A stretch of DNA of 64,000 nt from Paramacrobiotus metropolitanus (lineage: Eukaryota; Tardigrada; Eutardigrada; Parachela; Macrobiotidae): contig NW_026570229.1 of assembly GCF_019649055.1 (NCBI RefSeq), positions 558,001 through 622,000 on the forward strand, written 5' to 3'. Shown one piece after another: positions 43,208 through 55,449 of the stretch. Position numbers and translations under genes: made by a program. The first letter of the stretch is position 1; each line of letters starts with the position of its first letter. The notes beneath the pieces are model-generated. The model had not been told where the DNA came from. It did no database searches and worked only from the letters and a program-made list of their open reading frames with translations.

Positions 43208-45771
43208 CTAACGCGGAGCCGCATCACCTGGACCGCGGGCCGTCGTTTGGCCATCAGCCGAAGAAGCAGCGGAGTCGATGCTTTTGCTCAAGACCGCTGC
43301 CGTCAGCGTGGTCAGCCGACTCGGATCCAAATCGCCGATGCTCGCCTCCGTCCATTCCCGGTGACGATACGGCGTGGACGGGCGCGGATCCACACGCTGG
43401 TACTTATTCAGAGCCTGCACAATCACCACCATCTACTCGTAGGCGCACTTTGTAAGTCCGTAAAGTAACCAGCAACCGGCTTACCTCCACAATTTGTCCT
43501 GCCGTCAGCGCAGTGGACCGACCAGCCAGGCAGTCGGCAACGGAGGTCGACAGGGTCGTCCGGTCTACCGGCTTCGTCAAAACGAGGTTCTTCTCAAACA
43601 AATCCCACAGCTCACTCTCCAGTTCACCGCTCGATGCGGCACTAAATGTATGTCGCGCTACACGTGCCTTCAAAAGGCGATCAGCCATCTCGCATCTCTT
43701 CCACACCACTTTGTTGCATCCCGACTTGCGGAACGTCTGAGCCACGCTGTCCACAACACCACCAACAGCAGCATACGCCGCGCTCCAATCGCAATTGTCG
43801 AAAAGCAATATCGGTAGCCTGGCTGGTGTGAGGATCATATCGAGCAGAGCGGACACCTGCTCGCAACGCTCTCCGCCGATATCCATAATAATCGCCACCT
43901 TGGTGCGGCTGCTGAGACATTTCCTCAAACAAACTGCCATCCAGTACATTCCGTGATGCGCAAAGTTGAGAACGCCATAATCCGGATGGCCGAAGGACAC
44001 CTGCACATCGGGGAAGTTGGCTTCCGTGGTGAGAATACCGTCCCACAGGGGACACACCCGTCGGCACCGAATACGGCCGACAGAGTCCAGCGAGCGGAAG
44101 ACCTCGATCAATAGCTCTGCCGGCAACGACAGAGGCATCATATCGTCCGAAATCTCTGGCGGTTCATAAGGTGCACTAGTCTGCTTATGCAGCAGCCGCT
44201 GGATGTCCGATCGGCCACTCTCCCACTCTCTGCGCGCCATGCCGTATACGCGTTCCTAAGGCAAGCAACACGCTAGTCGATTCGGTGATTGATAACCGTA
44301 GAGTTTCTTCTTAAGTATCGCTTTCAGCACTACCAGATTATGGCAGTTCGTTGCGGAGTATTTGAAGCAGAATATTGCACATTTCTAGAAATTTCACTGT
44401 TAGAAGAAATACCGCTTCTGTAATTGGCACTGTTGAAAATGTTATTTTGTTTAACCGGAAATATGCTTTGATGTTATCGTTATCGCTCTTCTGAAGGGCA
44501 CAGACTCAAATTCTGACTCTGACTCTGATTCTGACCACTCAAACTCTGACTCGGACTACTCAAAGTCTGACTCTGACCGCTCAAAGTCTGACTCTGATTC
44601 TGAAGGTTTCTTAGGTTTTTCTTAGGTCTCTTAGGTTTCTTAGGTTTCCTAGGTTTTCTTAGGTTTGGACAGTCAGAGTCAGACTTTGAGTGGTCAGAGT
44701 CTAAGGCAGAGCTTGAGCGTGGGCCCTTCTGAAGTGCTTAGGGCTCTACAATAAGAGCAATATGAGATTATTCTGAACGTATCCCAAGTCATTTTTTGAC
44801 CATTAATGTCTTTAGCGCAAAGGAAGCACTCCCTCGCAGGCAAGGACAATAAGTAAAAGGTTAAAACAAGAGGTAATTCGATAAAGTCCTATTATTAAAT
44901 ATACGAAACGTGCGATGGACGTTTTCCACATTTAAAAGGCTGAAATCGCCAAATATGTCATTGGTTCGCCAAAACGCTAGCCGTTTGGCCAATACCGCCA
45001 ATACGTAACTGCAAAAAATTACTCCAAAAAAATCTGTTCTCAAAGAATAAAAAATCTATTACAGAAAACGATAGAAACCTGTGGTACTGGAGTGTAGTAG
45101 GAATACTTCGAAGTATGTGAAATGCATAATTTCAACTACAGTACTTTTAGAGGTGAAGGTTGAACAGTGGCTTACCACTTGCACCCATGTTAATGGAAGC
45201 GACGTCTCCCGTTGCAGATAGAAAAGCGTCCTGCTGGGCGGGAATGTGCACAACACACGCAGCAGTTCGTGCAAATTACATTCGAAGACCTTATCAAGTA
45301 GCGGGAATTCATCGAATTGGCAGGTGGCGGGCAACGAGCAACAGCGGACCACAAAATCGTCCTTCTGCACGCGGTGCTTCTGGAAATCCGCGGGGGAAGG
45401 CGCGGGGCGTATCTGAGCGAGGGGGACCAGTTGTTTGACGGGGCCTTCGGGCAACTGCACTTGCACCAGTTCCACGTCCTGGCAGCTGAACTCTTCAGTC
45501 CGTCCCGGGTACCAGATCCAGGCACCGTCCGGGTAGCGGCGCTGCAGCACCTGCACATCCCGCGGTTCGCAGACGGCCTGTTTAAATGGGAAGTGAAAAG
45601 CCCGTTCGCATTCGACAAACTCTGCCCACTGGGAAGCGCAGTGAAAGTCGACAATCAGACAACCTTCCGCCACGTTAATGACGTCGCCGTGCTGCAGCAG
45701 CCCGCCGTCGACGAGAACGTCCACGGCGTTCCAGCGCGTGACTTCCCGCTCCCGTTGCCGTAAAAAGGCAT
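43208..45771 (-). pseudogene. Gene D: MPFYG/F-box family member with 5' frameshift
   Basis: Exon 1 is 45176-45771, exon 2 is 43485-44255 (257 codons) and exon 3 is 43208-43414; donors gtaagc and gtaagc, acceptors ccttag and gtgcag, phase 0. The ATG at 45771 (MPFYGNGSG) is followed within about 10 codons by a one-base loss (near 45742-45747) compared with gene A, so the conserved frame (REVTRWNAVDV...) has no ATG: its first usable codon upstream is GTG and the frame is closed further upstream. All the rest is intact, including the F-box (LPAELLIEVFRSLDSVGR) and the C-terminal DPRPSTPYRH. It is either a very young pseudogene, an unusual start, or a sequence error. Intron 1 (920 bp) holds a TCTGAC/TTAGG repeat block. 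Confidence 0.75.
44503..44705. repeat. TCTGAC repeat, TTAGGTTT repeat and inverted TCTGAC repeat
   Basis: About 100 bp of irregular ga(c/t)tctgactctgac units is followed by seven or so irregular ttaggttt(t)(c) units (44607-44666), and then an inverted segment (agtcagagtcagactttgagtgg). The flanks can pair and leave the TTAGG-rich part in a loop. It lies inside intron 1 of gene D. Confidence 0.8.
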
Positions 45772-45919
45772 AATGCACTTCGTGCTGCTCAGGTAAGTGT
45801 TAACGTACAGAGTACACCTGCACCTGCAAAATGCACATACAAAATAGTCTGATTATCGATTGGTCTGAATAATCTGATAATGGCAGTGCTTGGTGTCGCG
45901 TTTTCAGTGTCAGATTAAT

Positions 45920-46055
45920 TTTACGCAAACGACACGGAATCTCTCAAGCAACAATAGTTAATGGCATAGCACATCGAGGGCAAAATCAAACGCGCAAAGA
46001 ATGAAGAACTCTGCGAATGATTTGAAGGAAGCGCCATTCTGGGTGGTTACACTGT
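45920..46055 (-). promoter_or_regulatory. Conserved upstream block of gene D
   Basis: Partner of the block at 2187-2335 upstream of gene A, with gcgccattctgggtggttaca in place of gcgccatcttgggcggttaca. The same caution about simple descent from duplication applies. Confidence 0.4.
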
Positions 46056-46127
46056 GAGCTGGAATTGGTTTAAGTGTGGTGAAAAGCAGTGAAAAGGCGC
46101 AGGTAGAGCAGCACGCTCTCCGCTCTC

Positions 46128-46326
46128 AGCGCTCAGTCGGGCGACGAGTTGCCGGAGTTGGACAGAGAGCTGTCTGTGGAATCATTTTGAACAGAATGTT
46201 CGAACTTCGAACTGGTCAGCTCGATCGAGATTCAACACCGACAGTACTGCTGGACAACCCAATACTCTGTGGAAACGAATAAAGGTCGATTGCGGAGATT
46301 GTATTTTTTTTGCATTTAGCGTGCAT
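46128..46326 (+). pseudogene. Remnant of the F-box exon (gene B-like) and its 3' flank
   Basis: Sequence such as cagtcgggcgacgagttg, gagctgtctgtggaatc, tgtggaaacgaataaaggtcgattgcg and gcatttagcgtg follows the end of gene B exon 2 (4334-4502) with many substitutions and frame breaks. Similarity continues through 46340-46510 to the gene B 3' flank at about 5010-5160, while exon 3 is missing. It is a decayed duplicate. Confidence 0.7.
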
Positions 46327-47543
46327 GAATCCTTCAGCACACTTTTTAAGGTGTAAATTCGCTGATGACGGTGATGTTGCTTGTTTTCTTGTTATCTTCC
46401 TGTTTGCAGCATTAATTAATACATATTTTGTTATTGTAGTGGAGAGGTGTTGTGCATTCACCGAGACGGAAATGCAGTGGTGATTGTGGATGGTGTGATT
46501 TATGCATGTTATGAAGTACTGTATGTAAAAATTTTGTAAATATGACTTCAATATTATTACAAGTCGACAGCAGCAATTTGTTCTTACATCAATCCAGAAT
46601 TCCATAAGTTTTTTGCACAATTTAAAAATAAATTTTAAATTTTTGAACTTTATTTTAAAATTAAAAAGACATGCTAGAACAGTGGATCGGCGTAAAACGA
46701 TCTTCCTGGTTATGTGCATCAGTGCATATACGTGGAAAATTCGAAGGAGACCGGTCCATAATGAGACGTATGGTATGTACCTCGTACATCTGAATGCATT
46801 TATACTTTGTGGAATTTTATTACCCTTATAACTCCGCAACCGGATGTTGCGCACGAAAATAGATATCACGCCTACGTTTGCACATCGTTTGACTACAGAA
46901 CGTCAAAGAGCCATCCAAAAACGTGTTTGCACAGTGCGCTAAAACGGAAATTTAAAGCCATGTACCGGGTCGCTTCCCATAACAGGTAGCTTACGCCCGC
47001 TTCCGGGTGCAGTATTACTAGCATTTCTCACAATACAAGTAACAACTTTGCATTCATTATATCGCTGAATGCGATCATTGTCGGGCAACTTTTCTTGGCT
47101 GATTTAAGATTGCAATATCTGGAAAGTGTCCTTCATCCGCTCACCTAGTACTCTCCCATTTTAGCGGTACATATCCAGATGATTCATGCAACTCTCTAAC
47201 TATAAGTCTTCTAAATACGCGTGTGAACGGGCAAAGGTTAGTTAGTCTTACGAAATATTCTGGCACGTTGACGCGTAAAACTGTCGAATATATGTTTTGT
47301 CATTCCTGATCGGTATCGGCGCAAAGGCCACTTGCGATTTGCCGAGCGGAAGGGTCCTGTTAAGTCTGTATTTAAAAAGAGAGACACTACCGCGGAGAAT
47401 ACCGCGCAGTATTCTACGGTGGCTACGGCGACGTACAGTTGACGAGCGGCGACGCTGAATACACCATACGAGTAGTATTTTTCGTGTTCTCTGTAATACT
47501 TTACTCTATTCCATTGCGTTCGAAGCAGTTCTGGGCTTTCAGA
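46327..47543. other. Intergenic with a dispersed repeat copy
   Basis: 46740-46870 is a diverged copy of one half of the palindromic repeat at 20.0-20.1 kb (ggtccataatgagac, ccggatgttgcgc). About 170 bp before the astacin start codon the sequence tgtatttaaaaagag is a possible TATA-like element. Nothing else is recognised. Confidence 0.4.
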
Positions 47544-50004
47544 ATGCTTACACACTGGCTGTGCATTTGTTTGCTGAGCTGGTATGGTAAGTTACCGTTA
47601 ATTAACGCAAGGAATGCAACCGAAAAGCAAAACATTAATTTTGAAGCATACGATTCAACGGAGCCATATAAACAGATTTTTGAAAAACGTTTAACTTCAT
47701 TATAGTGCAACAGATATCCGATATCGTATTTTCTGTGATGTGACAGAGGTTACAAGTTTACAACTACCGATACCAGCAGCGAGACAGTTAACAGCCCCAA
47801 CGACGCCGATGGACGCTACTCGTCGAGTTTGTTCGAAGGGGATATCTTGGGCATCGACGCCATGTCCGATCTGGAAACGGTAAACCTTTCTTTTTGCTAT
47901 CAATACTCGATTACGGATATAATGTTCTACAAGAGCCATATGCAGAAACAGAACTGGAGTTTGCAGTAAAATATAGGACAGATAAAATAGCGCGGGTTTA
48001 GTTTCTGACTGAATACAGACTCAAGCCAACGCCGTCCTCACTGAGTCGCGGAGATGGCCAAGAGGAATAGTACCCTACACCATTGGTCCGGCATTGCGTA
48101 AGTTTCGTACAAAAAGTATAATCAAAACAAGCCGAAATTTTATATATACGTATACAAAAACCGTAATACAAATAAAGTATATTTTTTTGCGGTAAAATAT
48201 TCGTCTCAGCCGAATTTACCTTGCCTGCATGCTGCACTTCTCATTGCAGGCGCCCACCAGGCTACCATTCTGCAGGCAATGGCACTGATTACCTCCGAAA
48301 CCGAGGGATGTATCCACTTTGTACCGCGCACGCAGGAGAAAGACTACGTAGAAATTTCCAAAGCTCACACGTAAGTTGATCCTTTGTGTGACTATTTGGC
48401 ATTCAGTGTTGCAGGATTTCCACGATAGGGATATTCGTGTGTACCGCATTAAACTTACCGGTTAAACAATCATATAAAACGTTTGAGCAGGTGTGCATCG
48501 GAAGTGGGCCGATCAGGCCACCGGCAGCGCATTTACCTGACGTCCCGTTGTGCCGATTCCCAGGGCGACGTTCTCCATGAACTGATGCACACCCTGGGAT
48601 TCTTCCATGAACACGCCCGGAAAGATCGCGATGACTTCGTTACGGTCAACTTCGACAACATTAGAAACCGTAAGCACACTGTTTCACGCACACTTATTTC
48701 GGCATCTTTTTCACATACATGTATTTTGGCATAAAAAGGAGTTTCCGTCGCAAAATCAACTTACATATTAACTGTTAGAAAACTGCATAGTGACACCGAC
48801 AACCATTTCGTTCACAAATACAGATACACACACTTTTCTGCAGAGATTTCGGCTTTTTCGCGGTCATTCGCATCGCTTATTGTACTGTAGTGGTAATACG
48901 CTTTGTATGCGAGTTTGGCTAGGAATTTTGGGCCTTTTGCGCTAAACGGGACAATCAAGGAAACACCTTATTGTTTTTAGAAGTGCAACTTCCTTAATGT
49001 TCTGTGTTTTAGTTGCTGATGTGCGGATCAACTTCGAGCGTAAATACATCGACACCACCGTGCTGGGCCTACCTTATGATTACCTGTCGATTATGCACTA
49101 TCCACCGGTGGCGTTTGCCAGAAGCCCGTTTGTCCAGACCATCACTACCAAACGACCATTTGCTATTGGTCAGAATTTCAACTTGAGCTACAGCGATATC
49201 ATACGCATTCGAAAATGCTACAACTGCAATGTAGAAAACAAAGGTAAGTAAAAAAGTCCACAAATCGAGCTATATATACAATCTGTATATTATGTTCGCT
49301 TCTTTTATATAATTATGTTTTTCTATTTTTCTTATACAGTATATTATGTTTTTATTCATATTATCTTCTTGTTGTTTATGTATGTGTGTATTTATTAAAT
49401 TTATTTATAAATTAATTTACGTTATATATAGATACATTTTTATTTATATGTGTTTTAATAATTATTATTCATTAGTTTAAAAATGTTATTTGAAATTATA
49501 ATACGGAATCCGTATCACTTTAACATCGAAATGACCTTTGTTATAATTATATAAAGCACGACTTGGAATGTTATAGAGGAAGTATTTGCCGTTGGTCTTC
49601 GGTATGAATACGACAAAAGCCAAGCAGAGGACGCATGTCGGGCCGTAGGCGCGGTGCTGGCGACCAAGGCGCAGTTGGCGAAAGCGTACGCGGAAGGTGC
49701 CAGCTGGTGTTACTTCGCCTGGCTGGCCGATGCCCTTCCGCACTTCCCCAACAACATGGATGTTAATCCCCGCGGCGGCTGTGGACCGATTCCGCTTCTT
49801 AATCCCATCGGTGATGCATGGTTCACGCATCATGCAGGGAAATTCGGCGCCACGTGCTACGGTATCAAGCTGAGGAAGCGGCAAGCGTGGAACATCCATA
49901 TCCGACCGTTTAATCAGTTCCTCTGGAGCATTCACGATCGCACTGTAGAGCGCCGGTGTTTTTGTAATGATGATTATCGAATAGATGCCGAGTGTTGCAT
50001 CTAA
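47544..50004 (+). CDS. Astacin metalloprotease with C-terminal Link domain, 403 residues
   Basis: Seven exons: 47544-47586, 47749-47879, 48019-48097, 48250-48370, 48491-48669, 49013-49243 and 49577-50004; every intron is GT-AG and the phases sum to one open frame. Residues 1-15 form a signal peptide (MLTHWLCICLLSWY). The propeptide carries the aspartate-switch motif FEGD (43-46). The catalytic domain (about 59-258) has the zinc site HELMHTLGFFHEHARKDRD (154-172, HExxHxxGxxH plus E) and the Met-turn SIMHY (210-214), so it should be an active, secreted M12A zinc endopeptidase. Residues about 264-360 form a Link (hyaluronan-binding) module with four cysteines in the expected spacing and the hallmark WLAD. 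A cysteine-rich tail follows. Astacins normally end in EGF, CUB, ShK or MAM domains; I know of no astacin-Link fusion. The gene appears intact. Confidence 0.88.
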
Positions 50005-50009
50005 ATAAA
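50004..50009 (+). terminator. Polyadenylation signal overlapping the astacin-Link stop
   Basis: AATAAA starts at the last base of the TAA stop codon, which would give a very short 3' UTR if used. Confidence 0.5.
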
Positions 50010-50282
50010 ATCTCCATGTGCGCCACCTGCTTACGTAAGCCGATAGACTGTTCGATGAATCGTGCAATAACCGTCCAAGTAAAACGAAAGAATCGTCCAA
50101 ATAAGTTAGACAGTTTTGCAGACGTCAGGTGGCTGCGAGTGTAACGGAGGGTTCACAGCGTCACATTCTCTGGTCTGGCTAATTTGAAGCCAAATACAAT
50201 ATTATTATTATTACGGCACAAGAGCAGACAATCCCAAAGAGACTTCAAGTCTGGTCGAACCAGCGTGAGCAGGTGTGCATCG

Positions 50283-50414
50283 AAAGTGGGGCAGGGTGTA
50301 AAACCTGGCAGTGGCACCTGCCAATGGCACTGCCAGTGGCATGGCATGCGATAAAAACTGGAGACTCTGGCAACTGGCAAGCGATAAAAGCTGGCAGATG
50401 CCACAAACAATATA
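50283..50414. repeat. Inverted repeat pair, arm 1 (partner 54235-54378)
   Basis: About 130 bp, present as a near-identical inverted copy 4 kb away. Internally it is rich in TGGCA/TGCCA half-sites (cctggcagtggcacctgcc, ctggcaactggcaagcgat), which themselves form small palindromes. It is non-coding. Confidence 0.8.
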
Positions 50415-51783
50415 GTGGTGGGTACAGCCAGGTGCGGATGTCGTAACTGCGCATATCTAACAGCGTGAAAGTGGGAAGTAAAGTATAACACGTCTTTCAA
50501 ATTGCTTGATTACAAAGATCAGCGCGCCAGGTATTATCCAGAAGCCGAGCACGGGATGTTGGTCGTGAGCTGCGATGATCGGAATTCGAGGCATAAAGAC
50601 AACGGTAATTTTAAGCTTTAGTGGAGTGACCTACGACTTAAATATTCCAGTAAAACATAAGATACCTGTTGTCTTTGTGTCCTGAATCGCATTGCCGATC
50701 TGCCGCATACTTGGCATGGTACTAATTTGATTTCACTTAGTACGTACGTACTACCTTTTTGATAATTTAGGTAAATCTTCAGAAATTGCTACTCTACCGA
50801 AAATTTAAATAGAAGTGAGCATAGTACTTACCGGTTAACAGTAGGCGGGTCGAATAATCCACCTTACTGTCAGCTTATCGCGATCTGTCGGTGTGAGGGA
50901 AAGTGTAGTGCCGTGATAACAAATTATTACGAGTACTTTAAACCTGTAAATATCATTGCCTTCCTAGACTGTTAAATGGTAACATATATCCGCAGTAGTA
51001 GCCGAAACCTGTCAAAAAGCATGCGAGCAAGAGAACACGACAGAAAGGCTAGCGATGCTGACCGGAAGCTGTTTAACGATCACACGGGCTGGAAGGCACG
51101 CTCTTCCAGTTGCGGTTAAGCAGCACGATGTAAGATTTTTGCTAGAGGAGCAAGTATTTAAAGCAAGCTTCAGCGAGCAAAGCAGACTGATAAGCTTAAG
51201 AAACGCGTGAGCGCGGAAAGTGCGGGTCAAATTCACCGGAGCATAATTAGTAAGGCTCGGAGGAGCTGCAGCAACACTAATTTCCAGAAAATTCTAACCC
51301 GTTGGTTCGGTCTCCAGAACGTATGGGAAGTAAGGGTTCCGATCTCCAAGAAAACAACCCATAAAAAGTAAACCAAGGCTATTAACACTACCATTTGCTG
51401 TACAGTGTAATTCCTATTGCTACAATATGGTGAAGTATTCGAAGACTTAAAGCGAAACCAACTATATCTTGCAATGCAATAGAGATACCGGATGCGATCA
51501 TATACCGTAAATAACTGCGAGCAACTTCCACGTTGTTTGTGAAAAAGTAATTTCGTATGTGATTACAGTACTTATGTAAAAGTACTGTATCTCGATGGAG
51601 TGTTCTGATTTTATCAACCTTGAAATACTAATTTTATTATAGTTAAAATTAACTCTAAATGAAACTTGTAAAATTCTAATTAAATACTGTAATTTAAATT
51701 TGTAATGCGCTACAGACACTTGCTACTGTCTTAATGTTACAATTACAAAATACTGCTACTTTCTCCCGCCCCGATCTAAAATA
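50415..51783. other. Intergenic, no gene seen
   Basis: AT-rich DNA without supported coding sequence or recognised repeat between the inverted-repeat arm and the 600-bp MITE. Confidence 0.4.
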
Positions 51784-52381
51784 CTTCGCTTTTACTCGCG
51801 TTCCGACCGCTTACAGATTACACCTTCACGTTCCGTCCACCCACCATTTCAGTTTCCCTGCATGGGCCCACATAAAAATTTATAATACCATACAGATAAT
51901 TTTTAACCAGTAAGACCGTTTATTTCAGGACCGAAAGCAACAAGGAACAACAAAAAAATTTATCACAAAACAAAGTTTTAAAGAATAATTTAGAGATCAA
52001 CGAATCCATCCAAAAAGTTTGCTATAAAAAACGAGGAATTATCACCGATTTAGTTAATAATCACAAATTCCTTAGTTGGTTTAATTTACTAGAATTAATC
52101 ACCGTAAAAATAAAATTTAACCAGCATGTGAAAGACTCGTCACTTAATTTTCGAACTGTTCGGTTTCTTTGACTGGAGGTGTTTTTTGTCAGCCGATTTC
52201 GCTTTCAGTGCGTCCAAAAAACGTACTTTTTAAGTTTTACGTGCTGGGGAAAACAAACTGAACTGTGCAGTTAGCTGTTAATAACCACGTAGCCGCTCAC
52301 TGCAGGGGCTACTAATGCAATCGGGTGGACGGAACGTGAAGGTGTAATCTGTAAGCGGTCGGAACGCGAGTAAAAGCGAAG
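51784..52381. mobile_element. MITE with perfect 59-bp terminal inverted repeats (598 bp)
   Basis: 51784-51842 and 52323-52381 are exact inverted copies (59 of 59; ends CTTCGCTTTTACTCGCG), flanked by TA at 51782-51783 and 52382-52383. The interior is AT-rich and non-coding. Identical ends indicate a recent insertion of a non-autonomous Tc1-mariner-type element. Confidence 0.9.
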
Positions 52382-52383
52382 TA

Positions 52384-54234
52384 TACCAGGGCCTCTGTGG
52401 GCAGTTGTCCTTTATAAAATGCATCCGGCATTAAATACGAGACTGATAATATTATAACCGTGCCTGTATTCCACAGAGAGATTTTACTGTACTACTACAA
52501 AACAAACACGAACGCTGTACGTACCTCCGCCCGGACAATGTTGCGCTTTTAATTGATAAACCGTTAAATTTCTCGAAGGCATCACTAATAATTGTCGCTG
52601 GCTTATTACCTTCTGCAGATAGGTATACGTAGAACAGTGTCATGATACTGAGTTTACTGACCCACTTATACCGTAATACGTTAACGCTACACGGCTTAGT
52701 AGTGGGATTATTGCTTGTCTGGATCTTTTATAGCGTGCTTTATTTTCGCCTTCATATTCAGCAAACAATCAGCAACTCACAAGCAGCAGTAATAGTAACA
52801 CAAACATGAAGACTGCTCTTCGGCGGCTGTATAAAATGAAGCAGGCAGTATGCACGCACTCGACGCGTCGCGTTTTTCATGCTAACAAAGCTCCACATCC
52901 AAACATCACGTTGCCGGTAACTGGCCGACACCATTATAAGCGATAATGTTACAGTACTTCCAGCCAAAACATGTTATGAGAGCGCTACAAGCGCGCAGTG
53001 TGAACATTTTGTTTGGTTCAATTGTTTGCTTTTTTTGTAAACTGTTCGCGTAAACTGAAATCCTAAACGGCAGTTCTCTCACTTTAACGCTAAATGCTAA
53101 TATATGATTGCATCGTTGCAGTATGTTGTAGCGTGCTGTATACTTTAATGTGTTACCTTTAAAGCGGTTTACCGCTCACAGACGGCGAATTATGAACTGA
53201 CGTTTGGGTATGTTTACGTATTTCCAGGTTTTGCGGAAATACGAAATTATGTTATTTTATTATAGTATCCTAGCTAATTGTTTCGTTTGTACACAGAATT
53301 TGTATAAATAATATGATATTAGCCGTACCTGATACAAAAAAGCTTCGCGCAGCGCAGCCGAATTAGGAAGCAGCGTTAGTGTGTTATGGTTACTGTGTCG
53401 TCGTGTCAACTTGGCACTATTTCGTAAAGTGAGCCTTATCCGATTTGCATATAACCCACTGTACGAAAAGGTGTTAGTTATTCGACATTAGTAGTAACTG
53501 ATCTGAATAGTTACTACGTAGTAGTATTGGTAGTTTTTAGTAGTATTTGATTATGCACAAGCAGTTCTAATTTCGGTATGGATGCCGCAGCAATCTTGAC
53601 ACCTGCGAAAGTCACCGGGTAGCACTTTGTAATGGAGCTGATTGTGAAGACGTACTAAAGATCAACTACCATTATTTATTGCTCTGTGGATTGTAGCAAA
53701 ATTCTTATGAGGTATCTGGCGGGATGTTGCTGTCTTGGCGGGTGTATGTGTAAGTTTGAATTATTGAGGATATGGGTGTCAGTGCGCTATAGAAGTATGC
53801 AATGTATCTTGTATTTTATCTATCTGTTTCGTTGTTGTTGTTTCTGTTTCGGTTGTTTCTGTAAATGTAACTAACTGTGTACTGAAATATTTAGTTATTA
53901 AAAAATCTGCAACAAAAAATTATAAATTTTATAGTTTTTGTTGCAAATTTTCACCAGACATCCTGTTGTGCTGTTTGCGTGCAACAGAAAAATAGCACTA
54001 CTCTGAGTAGGTAAAGAAACTTCAGTAAAATTTGAGCTATGCCTACCTTAGAGCTCTGAAGTGATTTCATTATTGTTAAGCTCATGACCGGTACCCCGTG
54101 TTTGGCTTCTGGACAACGTCTGGTACGAGTGACCTTTGTTACCAGACTGCACTTGCAGGCCGCCGTACATGTGGTCCGACTTGAAAGTTGCGATAAAGTT
54201 CAGTGCACCAACAGCAACGGCTTCGAGGTTACGT
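52384..54234. other. Intergenic, no gene seen
   Basis: AT-rich, with only short spurious frames. Nothing is recognised apart from a poly-pyrimidine stretch (gtttcgttgttgttgtttctg) near 53826. Confidence 0.4.
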
Positions 54235-54378
54235 CTGGCTGTTTCTACCGCCATATTGTTTGTGGCATCTGCCAGCTTTTATCGCTTGCCACTTGCCAGA
54301 GTCTCCAGTTTTTATCGCATGCCATGCCACTGGCAGTGCCATTGGCAGGTACCACTGCCAGGTTTTACACCCTGCCCA
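54235..54378. repeat. Inverted repeat pair, arm 2 (partner 50283-50414)
   Basis: Reversed, it matches arm 1 (tatcgcatgccatgccactgg, gccattggcaggt, gttttacaccctgcc). The two arms bracket the gene-poor segment and the 598-bp MITE. Confidence 0.8.
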
Positions 54379-55449
54379 GTACGTCCTGTCCCGACAATAC
54401 ACAGTATCGTACAATGTTTCACCGTTATTCGAGCCGACTACGCAATGGTTTAATCCTTCGTATGGCGCCTTACACTTTGAATCTGGATAACCTTGCTACT
54501 ACGGTTCGTATGGTTCACACCAGTATTTCCTGCACTTGGATGATGCGATGGATTCCACCTCGCATTCCTGTTGCCGTTCCAGTTCGGTTGCCTAGATCCG
54601 GGATCGTAATTACGCAGTAACGCAAACTAAACAATACTGTTTATATAATTTATATTTACTAATAGTAATCCTAATTCCTAAGAATAATCATTAACAGTAA
54701 TTAGTATAATTAATAATCGTAATTACTAAATCAGCAATTAGTCTATCCTAGTACTAATACTCTAATAGCAAATTTTGAGCTGATGGGGCTACATCCCTGA
54801 CGCAGATTAATACTCAATCACATTAATTTTTATTGGCAAATTAGCTAATAAAATTAAAGCACTTCATGGCTTCATCATGTTATTACGGGTGACCACTGTG
54901 TAATGTTAAAGTTCTGTTGACTATGCTCAACAACGGAGGTGAAAGTGTATGTGAAATAGAAAACGCAGCTTCGAAGCTGCGTCATCTGTGGATCACGTAG
55001 CGGACCAATAAGCGCAGCCGTTAGCTTTCGGCTTGAGAAGGTTGTGGTGACTAACTCGCGATATCTTTCACGGGCGCGCAAGAGAGCGTTGTGCCCTACT
55101 TCAGCCAAAACATCAGCTGAATGTTTACCCAGGTCTGATTACAACTACTGTGAAGCGGAATATTGCCACTTGAACCTGATCGATTCGTGAGATTTTGAGA
55201 AAAAAAAAACAGAAAACAACAGCAAGGCTAGTGTAGGATAGTGCAGTTGGCCAGTTGCACTGATGTCACGAGAACGTGTTGTCCTTTCATGACCTCTGTG
55301 AGTCGCCCATCTAACATGCCTGCGGTTGTTGTCCTGTTGACAACGATCCGCTGATTTTGTGCGCCGTCAACGGCGGGTTAATGATAAAGATATTACCGCC
55401 ATCTTTCCGTCGTGACAAGGTTGAGTTGACGAGCATGCAAATCATTTAC
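54379..55449. other. Intergenic, no gene seen
   Basis: The part at 54640-54850 is AT-rich with a degenerate taattagta/taataatcgt-like pattern. No F-box exon belonging to copy E was found in this stretch. Confidence 0.4.

Noticed and set aside
53826-53880. Possible CRISPR-like or microsatellite repeat
   Set aside because: Only an irregular gtt-rich run; no regularly spaced repeats. No CRISPR array or bacterial genes occur in the window.
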